Origin: an uncultured Peptostreptococcaceae bacterium | Lineage (GTDB): Bacteria > Bacillota > Clostridia > Peptostreptococcales > Anaerovoracaceae | Length of the DNA stretch: 42,979 bases | Direction of reading: 5' to 3' | NCBI GenBank assembly: GCA_905235115.1 | Contig: CAJOKT010000008.1 | Coordinates: 1-42,979, forward strand | Shown here: one piece after another, positions 35,633 through 42,979 of the stretch | Numbering within the stretch: the stretch's first letter is position 1 | How the letters are laid out: every line of letters starts with the position of its first letter | Translations under genes and position numbers: made by a program | The notes under the pieces: generated by a model | The model's input: the letters and a program-made list of their open reading frames with translations, nothing else | Told to the model about the DNA's origin: nothing | Databases searched by the model: none

Positions 35633-36805
35633 TCAGAGGGATAATTTCAACGGTTTTTTGACATACTCGGAGTTGGAATAAAGGTCCCTTCCGAGAGCGA
35701 TGTTGTACATGTCAGAGGCAAGTATGTCCCGTTCGATGTCCTTCTGAAGTTCCGGATATTTCACCGCGTCCCTGTTGATGTTGGTTATGACCGGAAGCCT
35801 GTGTCCCCGTTCAGAGACCGTCCTGAGATAAGCTGATCCCCGGTCGTTGAAGGCCAGCACCCGGATATACTTTTTTGCACCTGCTGTGTCCTCCTCATAT
35901 ATCCCGAGGAGTGTATTGGCCAGCACCCTCTGCACCCTGGTCAAGGTGTATCTCTTGGATTTGATGGACCCCGCCAGCTCGTCGTAATCGTGACAGTATC
36001 TGAAACTATCCCTCAGTTTGTTGCCGAGGCCCTCCCCGGCCCCGGATATCTTCATGAGCTCGTGCTTCGGGGTGGTCGCGATCTTCTCCATCAGAAGCGG
36101 GAAAAGCTTGTCCCTGAACATGAGTCCACAGCCCCTTTCCTCCCTCTTCAGCCGCAAAAAAACCGCCTCCGGCATCATATGGGATACGTCCTCATGCCTC
36201 TTTAAAAGTTCTCTGATCTGTTTTGCTGAAGGGTATCCGTCCCCAGGTTCAAGATCCGAGTACCCTGCCCCCTCTCTTTTGATCACCACGGGCTCCGCGG
36301 TCTTCATGTTTCTCAGATACTCGCAGGCAAGATTGTCGTTCGGTCCAAGAGGTACGGTCTCTCTCAGCACTGTCTGAAGAGCCCTGGGATATGAATACCC
36401 TTCACGGACCAGATCTCTTATTCCGGCGTCATCATCTTCAGTCATCATGTCCCGCCTGAATGCCGCTTCCTGAAGAGTTCTAAGATCCCCGCATTCGGAA
36501 CCGAATGAAATGAAGTCACACCCGAGATCCTCCAGTATCTCCACCCCGGCTTCCGCAAAGGCTCCGCTGCTGTTCAGGGCAAACAAAAGAGGCATCTCGA
36601 CGACCAGGTCGAAGCCTTCCATTACTGCAGTTTCCGCCCTTGCCCACTTGTCAAGAAGAGCCGGCTCGCCTCTCTGTGTGAAGTTCCCGGAGATGACCGC
36701 GATCCTGACCTCAGCTCCGGTCCTTCTCACTGCTTCCTCAAGCTGATATTTGTGGCCGTTATGGAACGGATCGTATTCAGCTGTTATACCAAGGACCTTC
36801 GGCAT
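35633..36805 (-). CDS. tmcAL: tRNA(Met) cytidine acetate ligase TmcAL
   Basis: Forms N4-acetylcytidine at the wobble base of elongator tRNA-Met, using acetate and ATP. The 390 residues begin with a nucleotidyltransferase fold: TAEYDPFHNGHKYQLEEA with the HxGH motif (H15-H18), then SGNFTQRGEPALLDKWARA (~39-57), PSAKQIR-type PSAKQIRELL and the C-terminal VITNINRDA. It was formerly annotated YlbM. It lies 7 bp after the 71-residue ORF and just upstream of ackA, the source of its substrate acetate. Confidence 0.94.
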   Translation of the reverse strand: MPKVLGITAEYDPFHNGHKYQLEEAVRRTGAEVRIAVISGNFTQRGEPALLDKWARAETAVMEGFDLVVEMPLLFALNSSGAFAEAGVEILEDLGCDFISFGSECGDLRTLQEAAFRRDMMTEDDDAGIRDLVREGYSYPRALQTVLRETVPLGPNDNLACEYLRNMKTAEPVVIKREGAGYSDLEPGDGYPSAKQIRELLKRHEDVSHMMPEAVFLRLKREERGCGLMFRDKLFPLLMEKIATTPKHELMKISGAGEGLGNKLRDSFRYCHDYDELAGSIKSKRYTLTRVQRVLANTLLGIYEEDTAGAKKYIRVLAFNDRGSAYLRTVSERGHRLPVITNINRDAVKYPELQKDIERDILASDMYNIALGRDLYSNSEYVKKPLKLSL

Positions 36806-36812
36806 GTGATCC

Positions 36813-37028
36813 TCACTCCTTTACGAAACTCAAAAGATCCCCGGTCTCCTCTTCACTGAGCCTCATGGCTTTTGATGCTCTGAGGATAGTATCCCTGTCC
36901 ATCACAAAATCAGGGTCCGTGCAGACACTGATAAAGTTGGAAGCCCCGATCCCGGTCTGTGAAAAAGAGCATACGCCGCTTCCTATGGCTCTGTCGTAGT
37001 ACTTGAAAAATGTTTGTGCGAAGGTCAT
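36813..37028 (-). CDS. Small hypothetical protein
   Basis: Unrecognised 71-residue protein. Its ATG overlaps the murI stop (TGATG), with GGAG near the end of murI, and it ends 7 bp before tmcAL, so translation coupling supports it as real. The sequence is soluble and mixed: an aromatic N-terminus (FFKYYDRAIG), a Gly/Ser-rich middle and an acidic helical C-terminus (LSEEETGDLLSFVKE). No known motif. Confidence 0.65.
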   Translation of the reverse strand: MTFAQTFFKYYDRAIGSGVCSFSQTGIGASNFISVCTDPDFVMDRDTILRASKAMRLSEEETGDLLSFVKE

Positions 37029-37816
37029 CAGTCCTGGATCTCCATGTCAAAAAGCTTACGGGAAATATCTATCATCTTCGGATCATCCGAGGAGTTAAGT
37101 ATGGTCACTGTTCCTGTGCGGTCCTCTTCATTTAGGAGTCCCTCTTCAATGAGGCGTCTCCTTATCTGCCTTGCGGTTCCTTCCGACCCGTCTATCAGGG
37201 CGATGTCCCTGTCTCCCAGGTACTCCCTCAATTCTCTTTTTATAAACGGATAGTGAGTGCAGCCCAGGACTATGGTTTCCGTATCATCTCTCAGGACCGG
37301 CTTTAGTTTCATGTCGAGATACTCCATTAAAGGAGCCTTGTCATCTGACCAGTTCTCCACCATTTCCATAAGGCCCTCGCAGGGAAGCGGGATGATCCTG
37401 GCATCTTTGTCATAGGTCCTTAAAAGGTCATTGAACTTGTTCTGCCTGATGGTCATGGGAGTCGCCATGACGATGATGGTGCCTCCTCTGGTGGAAAGAG
37501 CCGCAGGCTTCACCGCAGGTTCTATTCCGATCACGGGCATATCCCTGTACGCGGCCCTCAGATCCTTTATGGCTGCCGCGGTGGCGGTATTGCATGCGAC
37601 GCATAGAGCCTTGATGCCCATAGCTCTCAGCTTTTCCGCGACCAGGAACGTGTGATCCTTTATGTCTTCTGTTGTTCTTGTCCCGTAGGGAGCATTGGCG
37701 GAATCCCCGTAATAGATGAAGTCCTCATATGGCATTATCTCCACTGCTTTTTTGAGCACTGATATGCCGCCCACTCCGGAGTCCATGACTCCCACAGGTC
37801 TCAAACGGTCATTCAT
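37028..37816 (-). CDS. murI: Glutamate racemase
   Basis: Converts L- to D-glutamate for peptidoglycan. From the ATG at 37816 it has 262 residues; an upstream extension of 16 Arg/Lys/Gly-rich codons is only the shifted reading of the neighbour's repeat. Motifs: VMDSGVGGISVLK (~10-22), the first catalytic cysteine in VACNTATAAA, and the second in LGCTHYPF. The start overlaps the upstream acidic-protein gene by 8 bp. Confidence 0.95.
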   Translation of the reverse strand: MNDRLRPVGVMDSGVGGISVLKKAVEIMPYEDFIYYGDSANAPYGTRTTEDIKDHTFLVAEKLRAMGIKALCVACNTATAAAIKDLRAAYRDMPVIGIEPAVKPAALSTRGGTIIVMATPMTIRQNKFNDLLRTYDKDARIIPLPCEGLMEMVENWSDDKAPLMEYLDMKLKPVLRDDTETIVLGCTHYPFIKRELREYLGDRDIALIDGSEGTARQIRRRLIEEGLLNEEDRTGTVTILNSSDDPKMIDISRKLFDMEIQD

Positions 37817-38384
37817 TGTCCTCTTCGTACCCCTCTTGATCCTCTTCGTACCCCTCTGATTCATCCATCTCCGCCAGTTCCATCAGGTTCACCACGTAGT
37901 CATCCAAAGGATAATCGCAGGCCTCAGTGAAATCATAGCGGTAGGAAGGCTCTCCAAGCTTCTCCATCCTTATTAAGAAAAGTGCGTCTCTCACGGTCAC
38001 GTCATGCTCCGCGCCACGGTCGTCCGTGATATATACGTGGCTGTCCATGGAATACCAGCGTCTGAACCGCTCCATCTCATCCACTGCGTCCGGTCCCACA
38101 TTTTCGGAATACCCTGACTTCATAAGCCCCGTAAGGCTGCGCAAAATATTTGAGAGGAGCTCATAGGCCTCGGTCTCTCCGTCAGGCACCGATTCCATGA
38201 TCTCCTCAAAATACTCTTCCATGAGTTTAGAGATCTCCCGTCCGTTCAGAGCGGCGAAAATCTCTCTGAGGTCCTCCGTCTCAATCTCTTCTTCGCTTTC
38301 CAGATACTGGGACACATTCTCCACGAACCGAAAATCTTCAGGAGTCTCTATGTCCAAAAAATCATATAATTCCTGTCTGTTCAT
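37809..38384 (-). CDS. Acidic hypothetical protein
   Basis: Unrecognised, strongly acidic soluble protein of 191 residues from the ATG at 38384 (AGAGGA six bases upstream; the longer frame reads into rluD). Mostly helical with many Glu (e.g. YLESEEEIETEDLREIF). The C-terminus is a tandem duplication, EGYEEDQ/EGYEEDN, from a 21-bp DNA repeat. It overlaps rluD by 23 bp and murI by 8 bp, so it belongs to this operon. Function unknown. Confidence 0.75.
   Translation of the reverse strand: MNRQELYDFLDIETPEDFRFVENVSQYLESEEEIETEDLREIFAALNGREISKLMEEYFEEIMESVPDGETEAYELLSNILRSLTGLMKSGYSENVGPDAVDEMERFRRWYSMDSHVYITDDRGAEHDVTVRDALFLIRMEKLGEPSYRYDFTEACDYPLDDYVVNLMELAEMDESEGYEEDQEGYEEDNE
37820..37857. repeat. 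21-bp tandem repeat, two copies
   Basis: CCTCTTCGTACCCCTCT occurs at 37820-37836 and 37841-37857, period 21 bp, in frame in the acidic-protein gene and just before the murI start. Confidence 0.9.
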
Positions 38385-39456
38385 TGGAATTCCTCTTATT
38401 TGCTCCCTGCCCGTTCTCAAGAATTGCAAGCGCCTTTTCCATGTCCTCCGGAAGCGGCGCCTCAACAAACATTTCTTCCCCGGTCACCGGATGAGTGAAG
38501 CCTAAGGATCTGGCGTGCAGAGCCTGTCTTGATATCAGTTCAGAAACCACCTCGGGATTGGTCTCACCCTTTTCCGGAGCGCCGAACTGCTCCCTGTATC
38601 TGAAGGGGTCTCCGTGGCAGTAAAGATGATCTCCCGCCACCGGATGTCCCATGCCGGACATGTGCACCCTGATCTGGTGGGTCCTTCCCGTAAGGAGCCT
38701 GAGATCCATGAGAGTGTAACCTTCTACAGGCCTCAATTCGGTGTTTTCACGGCCGTAAACCATGTGATGAGGGCAGTTATACCTTTTTATGACTTTATAC
38801 TCTGTAACCGACGGATAACCGCCTTTTTCGGGTTCCAGTATCCACCGCTCGGGATAGTTTTCATCAGGAAGACCTATGGGAAGGTCCACGGTCCCCTGAT
38901 CTTCATCAACTATGCCCTCCAGAAGGGCTGTATAATGCTTCACCAGTTTCCCCTCCTCCATCTGGCGGATGAGGTGATCCTGGACATATGAATGTTTTGC
39001 GACGATGACCAGACCGGAGGTGTTCATGTCCAGCCTGTTGGTGAGTCTGACCTTGAAAAGTCTCCCCTCATCAAGTGTGCCGTCGCTCAGGACGGCATCT
39101 TGAAGCATTCTGTATGTGATCCCGTTAAGGAGCGTGTGGCTGTAGTTACCTTTGGTGGGATGCGCCACGATGCCGGGTCCTTTGTTCACCACCATCAGCC
39201 ATTCATCCTCAAAGACCACGTCTATGGGCATTTCTTCCGGCTGGAAATCGGACCTCTCTTCAGGAAGAAGGACTTCCACCCTGTCCCCTTCAAGGACCGT
39301 CACCCATCCGGGACAGGGCGCACCGTTGACCAGGATGCGCTCTCCCTTTCTGAGCTTCGTCATGAGCCTCGCGGAGATGCTGAACTGTTCCTTTACTACG
39401 GTCTTAAGTTGTTTTCCCAGGTCCTCCGGGCCCGCAATGTACTTGAGACTTGCCAT
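38362..39456 (-). CDS. RluA-family pseudouridine synthase
   Basis: Converts uridine to pseudouridine in rRNA or tRNA. The 364 residues comprise an N-terminal S4-like RNA-binding domain (~15-70) and the catalytic domain with NRLDMNTSGLVIVAKH (~139-154, catalytic Asp), TEYKVI and LLTGRTHQIRVHMSGMGHPV (~255-274). RluD-type enzymes target 23S rRNA helix 69, but the family has several paralogues, so the site is uncertain. It starts directly after nadK. Confidence 0.92.
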   Translation of the reverse strand: MASLKYIAGPEDLGKQLKTVVKEQFSISARLMTKLRKGERILVNGAPCPGWVTVLEGDRVEVLLPEERSDFQPEEMPIDVVFEDEWLMVVNKGPGIVAHPTKGNYSHTLLNGITYRMLQDAVLSDGTLDEGRLFKVRLTNRLDMNTSGLVIVAKHSYVQDHLIRQMEEGKLVKHYTALLEGIVDEDQGTVDLPIGLPDENYPERWILEPEKGGYPSVTEYKVIKRYNCPHHMVYGRENTELRPVEGYTLMDLRLLTGRTHQIRVHMSGMGHPVAGDHLYCHGDPFRYREQFGAPEKGETNPEVVSELISRQALHARSLGFTHPVTGEEMFVEAPLPEDMEKALAILENGQGANKRNSNEQTGII

Positions 39457-40257
39457 TTAAAGAAACTTGTTCTTCACCTTGTACCAGAAGGACGTATCTC
39501 CGGATCTGACCAGGTTGATCTTGCGGTTGGAAAGCCTGAAGATGATGGACTCTATATCCTTCAGCCTGAGTTCCCTTCCGTCGTAAAGTATGAAAAGACT
39601 GCTGTTTTTCTGATCTGCAGGCCTGATGATCACCTGATCCTCCGCAGGGATCAGGAAGCTGGACGTCAGCGATCGGTAAGCAGTGGTGTTCATGGGAGCC
39701 ATGGGAGCCACCTGCAGAAGATTCAGCCTGGGATCTACTATGGAGCCTCCCAGGGAATAGTTGTAGCCGGTAGAACCTGCAGGGGTGGATACGATGATGC
39801 CGTCCCCCGAGAACTTCTCTATGAAGGAACCATTGATACCTATTTCCAGGTGAATGGGCTTTGTGCCCTTTCCTTTGACGACGAATTCGTTTAAGGCACG
39901 CTGTTCTATGATCTCCCCGTTGCTGTGGACGATCTCGGCCTTTACGATGTTGTACTTCTGAGAGTACAGCTCATCGTTCAAATATGCGCCGATGAGCCGG
40001 TCTGTCTCTTCCGGAGCTATCTCCTGAAAGAAACCCAGGTGCCCCGTATTGATCCCTGCCACCTTGACCGTAGGGAACTCAAAATTCTGCATAAGAGAAA
40101 GGAATGTCCCGTCTCCACCCACATTTATGATGAGATCCACATCGTCTGTAAGCTTATCGGAGACTTCCACACCCTTAAGGGTCAGTTTCTCTTTAAGTTC
40201 GTCAGCCAGGACTTTGGATGCCTTAAGATCATTTCTGTAGATAAATACCTTTTTCAT
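39457..40257 (-). CDS. nadK: NAD kinase
   Basis: Phosphorylates NAD to NADP with ATP. The 266 residues show the GGDGT motif (47-51), GHLGFF, the NE pair in ALNEFVV and SGDGIIVSTPAGSTGYNYSLGG (shown in part: VSTPAGSTGYNYSLGG) for substrate binding. Its start overlaps the DUF975 gene stop by one base; its stop abuts the pseudouridine synthase. Confidence 0.95.
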   Translation of the reverse strand: MKKVFIYRNDLKASKVLADELKEKLTLKGVEVSDKLTDDVDLIINVGGDGTFLSLMQNFEFPTVKVAGINTGHLGFFQEIAPEETDRLIGAYLNDELYSQKYNIVKAEIVHSNGEIIEQRALNEFVVKGKGTKPIHLEIGINGSFIEKFSGDGIIVSTPAGSTGYNYSLGGSIVDPRLNLLQVAPMAPMNTTAYRSLTSSFLIPAEDQVIIRPADQKNSSLFILYDGRELRLKDIESIIFRLSNRKINLVRSGDTSFWYKVKNKFL

Positions 40258-41201
40258 CAGAAGTCATCTTCCTCTTTTCCCGGCGATCCGAAATCATCTT
40301 CCCTTGGCGCACCGATGTCTTCATCTCTGGGTGCATAGTTATATGATTCCCTCTCCTCAGGAGCCACATAAACGTCATCCACAGGATCTTCATGCACCTG
40401 GTAGTCAGCGTTGACCATGTGTATGGTATCTGAACGCCGGCCTGGCTCGTCATACTGTGTACTCCCGTTCACCACAGCAAGATTTCCTGTGAGAAGTTCA
40501 TAGTAGACCGTATTTGCGGTTATGATGTATTCATTAAGGAAAGCCATAGGGATCACTCCGAGGAAGCTTCCTATCACAGCGCTGATGAATCCGCCCTCGG
40601 TAAATGTGAGACCTCCCTGGATAAAACCTGCAAGGAACATCCATCCGATGAAGGATAATTCAAGGATAAAGAAGTTTCCCACGTTTCCCTTCATCCTCTC
40701 CTTGGATTCTCTGATGCAGCGCATTATTGGATAATCGGGATGGTCTGCAAGGATATAGAACGCCTGGCTGTATCTGATCGCCGCGATAATCCCGGGGATG
40801 ATGAAAAGAAGAGCCCACAGGAATACGAACAGTACGATGGCCAGATTCAGAAGGATGGTCTTTCCCAGGAGGCTGAAGCCTTCAAAAAGAAGAGTCCTGT
40901 TGACTTTTTTTGTCCTGAAGTAGGTCAGGATGAAGAGGGTCAGTCCGTATGTGAAAGCTCCTGTAAGCAGCACGGAATAAAGAGTCCCCGCAAAGGCGTT
41001 GTTATATTGCATATTATATCCCTCAAGCTCGATCGTCCTGTAGATGGGGAATATATTATCCAGAAGGGCTCCCACAAAATCCGTAAGTATAAGATAGATG
41101 AAGAAGCCCACGAAGACATCCCTCCAGTGTCCCTTAAGGGAGTCGCGGGCGATCCTTCTTATGAGTGAAGCCGGTTCAGTTACGATTCTGTGCTCGTTCA
41201 T
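40257..41201 (-). CDS. DUF975-family membrane protein
   Basis: Integral membrane protein of 314 residues, first gene of a long operon. Five to six hydrophobic helices lie between ~28 and ~235; LLFIIPGIIAAIRYSQAFYI and the conserved stretch RCIRESKERMKGNVGNFFIL are typical of DUF975. The C-terminal ~80 residues are acidic, proline-containing and disordered, with repeated PREDD/APRDED motifs. Role unknown. AAGGAGG lies upstream of the ATG. Confidence 0.85.
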   Translation of the reverse strand: MNEHRIVTEPASLIRRIARDSLKGHWRDVFVGFFIYLILTDFVGALLDNIFPIYRTIELEGYNMQYNNAFAGTLYSVLLTGAFTYGLTLFILTYFRTKKVNRTLLFEGFSLLGKTILLNLAIVLFVFLWALLFIIPGIIAAIRYSQAFYILADHPDYPIMRCIRESKERMKGNVGNFFILELSFIGWMFLAGFIQGGLTFTEGGFISAVIGSFLGVIPMAFLNEYIITANTVYYELLTGNLAVVNGSTQYDEPGRRSDTIHMVNADYQVHEDPVDDVYVAPEERESYNYAPRDEDIGAPREDDFGSPGKEEDDF

Positions 41202-41244
41202 ATCAAGACCTCCTTACTTTCATTGCTTTTTACATACTGCATAC

Positions 41245-41273
41245 TTGACATTATAGTATAAGGGGCCTATAAT
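41245..41273 (+). promoter_or_regulatory. thiT promoter (consensus)
   Basis: TTGACA (41245-41250), 17 bp, TATAAT (41268-41273). The start point near 41280 is a few bases before the TPP aptamer. Confidence 0.85.
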
Positions 41274-41278
41274 TGCAA
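41250..41278 (-). promoter_or_regulatory. DUF975-nadK operon promoter overlapping the thiT promoter
   Basis: Minus strand TTGCAA (41273-41278), 17 bp, TATAAT (41250-41255). Each promoter's -10 touches the other's -35, so both cannot be occupied together. Confidence 0.7.
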
Positions 41279-41284
41279 GTACGC

Positions 41285-41362
41285 TAGGGGAGCTTATGCT
41301 GAGATCAAGACCCTCATTACCTGAACCGGATAATGCCGGCGTAGGGAAGCACTTAGTCCCCT
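41285..41362 (+). promoter_or_regulatory. TPP riboswitch (THI element)
   Basis: Thiamine-pyrophosphate aptamer. The CTGAGA of the pyrimidine-sensing arm is at 41299-41304 and the pyrophosphate arm ACCTGAACCGGATAATGCCG at 41319-41338, followed by GGCGTAGGGAAGC. P1 pairs 41286-41291 with 41357-41362. It precedes thiT by about 30 nt. Confidence 0.97.
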
Positions 41363-41391
41363 CCTACTATTTTTTGAACGGAGGTTTTTTT

Positions 41392-41931
41392 ATGTCAAGA
41401 AACAAAAATGTCAGTTATCTCGTCCTTTGCGCTGTTATGATCGCGCTGTCCATCGGTCTGAACCAGATCAAACTGCTGCACCTGCCCTACGGAGGATCCA
41501 TCACGCTTCTTAGCATGCTTGCTGCCACCATGGCAGGATACTTCTGCGGACCCAAATGGGGACTGGCTTCCGGTCTTGCCCTGGGACTCCTCAATCTGGC
41601 CTTCGGCGGGTATGTGATCCATCCTATTCAGCTGATGCTGGACTACATTCTGGCCTTCACCGCTCTGGGACTTTCCGGCTTCTTCTGGAAAGCAAAAAAC
41701 GGCCTCTACATCGGCTATGCCGTGGCTGTCATCGTCAGGTTCATCTGCAGCTTTATTTCCGGATTTGTCTTCTTCGGTGAGTACGCTCCGGAGGGAATGA
41801 TCCCCTGGGTCTATTCCCTCGCATATAATGGAATGACCATCCTGGCCGAGGGTGTCATCACTCTGGTCATTCTGGCCATACCCGTTGTTCACAACAACAT
41901 ATACCGGCTTAAAGACATGTTCGACGCCTGA
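41392..41931 (+). CDS. thiT: Thiamine ECF transporter S-component ThiT
   Basis: Membrane substrate-binding subunit for thiamine uptake, used with a shared EcfAA'T module that is not in this window. From the ATG at 41392 (GGAGG seven bases upstream; the longer frame reads through the riboswitch) it has 179 residues and six hydrophobic helices. The family segments MLAATMAGYFCGPKWGLASG (~40-59), FGGYVIHPIQLMLDYILAF and RFICSFISGFVFFGEYAPEG are present. Controlled by the TPP riboswitch. Confidence 0.95.
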   Translation: MSRNKNVSYLVLCAVMIALSIGLNQIKLLHLPYGGSITLLSMLAATMAGYFCGPKWGLASGLALGLLNLAFGGYVIHPIQLMLDYILAFTALGLSGFFWKAKNGLYIGYAVAVIVRFICSFISGFVFFGEYAPEGMIPWVYSLAYNGMTILAEGVITLVILAIPVVHNNIYRLKDMFDA

Positions 41932-41933
41932 TC

Positions 41934-41974
41934 AAAAAACTGCCCCGCGGTGCAGCATCGCGGGGCAGTTTTTT
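41934..41974. terminator. Bidirectional terminator after thiT
   Basis: Fifteen-bp stem with core ACTGCCCCGCG/CGCGGGGCAGT, 9-nt loop, flanked by A6 and T6. It serves thiT and the convergent hydrolase gene. Confidence 0.92.
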
Positions 41975-42001
41975 ACTCTGTTTATTTATCACAGCTGAAG
42001 A

Positions 42002-42815
42002 TCACTCTGCCTTATCCAGGAATTCGAATACGAGCCTGCTGAAATCAGGTGACTCCTCGAATGCAGCATGCCCGAGTCCCCGGAACGTGTGCAGTTCGCT
42101 TCCCTCTATCAGATCCCGGAGATCATATGAGCCCTGAATGCCCAGGACCATGTCCTCCTCTCCTCCCAATACAAGGGTCGGACAGGTGATATTGCCCAGA
42201 TCGTTTCTGGAGTCAAAATCCAGAATGGCCATGCCGTTTGCAAGGAACCTGTCATAGCTTGCGGGTCTGGCCACAAGACCCAGAAAGGGGTAAAACTTTT
42301 TATACCTTTTCAAGCGGTCCCGGGAATAGCTGTTCTCCGCCATGGAGATCATGAGGCCCCTGTGGTCTCCTTTTTTTTGCGCAGTCCATATACTTCCCAA
42401 TGCTTCCACGGATCACATCATTCACGCAGGGGACAGTAACCGCCAGGATAAGCTTTTCCACTGTTTCAGGATGATCGATGGCAAGATACTGGGCTATCAT
42501 GCCTCCTTCCGATATGCCGAGAACGCAGGCTTTTTCGAGGCCCAGCATGGCCATGGCCTTCGCCTGGTCATCAGCCATCTGGCGGATCGTATATCCGTCC
42601 GGCATCTTGTCCTTCCGGCTGAACATACAGACCGTATACCGATCAAAATGATCCCTGTACGGTCCGGCCAGCATGTAGGCCCTGCGTCTGACTGACATCA
42701 GGCCGTCTGTCAGGCCGGGTAACAGGACCAGGACCTTACTGCCGCGGCCGAAGGAAGCATAACTCATCCTGGTATCGCCCAGGGCTGCCTCGCCTTTTTT
42801 TGCATTCCAGATCAT
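42002..42815 (-). pseudogene. Alpha/beta-fold hydrolase with frameshift at a run of eight A
   Basis: The N-terminal piece (start ATG 42815, GGAGGAG upstream) has the oxyanion segment LLPGLTDG and nucleophile elbow LGISEGGMIAQ. After KYMDCAKK the frame is lost at A8 (42371-42378, minus strand). The other frame continues GDHRGLMISMAENSYSRDRL, the acid motif LVLGGEEDMVLG, and the catalytic His in RGLGHAAFEES, ending at 42002. One A fewer restores a ~270-residue esterase/peroxidase-like hydrolase. Only one lesion is present, so a sequence error, slippage rescue or recent mutation are all possible. Confidence 0.8.
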
Positions 42816-42883
42816 CTGAATACTCCTCCGTAAACATGTCTGTCTTTAAAGATCATACTCTCTCCTGCTCTCCGGGTCAATGA

Positions 42884-42979
42884 ATCGAGTAGGGGCTAAC
42901 TTGTAGCCCCTCTCACACCACCGTACGTGCCGTTCGGCATACGGCGGTTCAACCCAATAAGTAGTAATCTACACAGCTG
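42884..42979 (-). mobile_element. 3' end of a class C group II intron (domains V and VI)
   Basis: On the minus strand, domain V is the 32-nt hairpin at 42917-42948: outer stem ACCGCCGTA/TACGGTGGT, the CG bulge and inner stem TGCC/GGCA with a GAAC tetraloop. The CGC triad of bacterial class C introns is present. Domain VI follows as GGGGCTA/TAGCCCC (42892-42910), and the 3' end is near TACTCGAT. The ribozyme body and reverse transcriptase gene lie beyond the right edge. The intron is inserted about 70 bp upstream of the hydrolase gene; the 3' boundary is approximate. Confidence 0.9.

Overview
This 43-kb window looks like chromosome of an anaerobic Bacillota of class Clostridia. The RNase P RNA end is of the ancestral A type. 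The sigma-A/primase block is Gram-positive in order (dnaG, rpoD, Nif3-like gene). A desulfoferrodoxin, acetate kinase, a fused FeoA-FeoB iron transporter, TmcAL, a ThiT transporter under a TPP riboswitch and typical TTGACA-17-TATAAT promoters all fit. I cannot name the genus. Base composition appears fairly even, apart from AT-richer debris around 28.9-30.7 kb.

Layout. Left edge (1-2.7 kb): 3' part of rnpB, then divergent prfC and trmK. 2.7-9.0 kb: a minus-strand housekeeping run, mrp-dut-dgt then dnaG-rpoD-nif3. 9.0-13.4 kb: a tightly overlapped minus-strand operon of unknown purpose: two-cluster ferredoxin, dynamin-like GTPase, acyltransferase with an inserted zinc ribbon, ECF sigma factor and a membrane-anchored candidate anti-sigma factor. 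13.5-16.5 kb: a copper operon, csoR-copA, with two CsoR-type palindromes at its promoter and a probable internal translation start that would release the C-terminal CopZ-like domain. 16.5-20.1 kb: a frameshifted lipoprotein gene, a zinc-ribbon/TM2 protein, a MATE exporter, desulfoferrodoxin and a small anchored protein. 20.1-25.7 kb: feoAB, a membrane-bound XRE regulator, and a GntR/ABC (YtrABC-like) operon. 25.8-28.9 kb: a GltS-type carrier and a PrsW-type membrane protease fused to a GNAT acetyltransferase. 28.9-30.7 kb: two decayed genes, a YgjV-family membrane protein and a RhuM-Fic protein. 30.7-34.3 kb: 23S rRNA uracil methyltransferase, tgt, a flavodoxin-family reductase, tRNA-Thr and rpmF. 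34.4-41.2 kb: ackA, tmcAL, murI, rluD-like and nadK genes with two unknowns and a DUF975 membrane protein. 41.2-42.0 kb: TPP riboswitch and thiT. Right edge: a frameshifted alpha/beta hydrolase and the 3' end (domains V and VI) of a class C group II intron whose body lies outside the window.

The most interesting points are the ferredoxin-dynamin-acyltransferase-sigma/anti-sigma operon, which looks like an envelope-related regulated module I do not recognise as described; the PrsW-GNAT fusion; the copA gene with an internal Shine-Dalgarno for a free copper chaperone; overlapping divergent promoters at thiT; and a recurring pattern in which three broken genes regain frame by removing one A from a poly-A run. 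All assignments come from reading motifs in the sequence; no database search was run.
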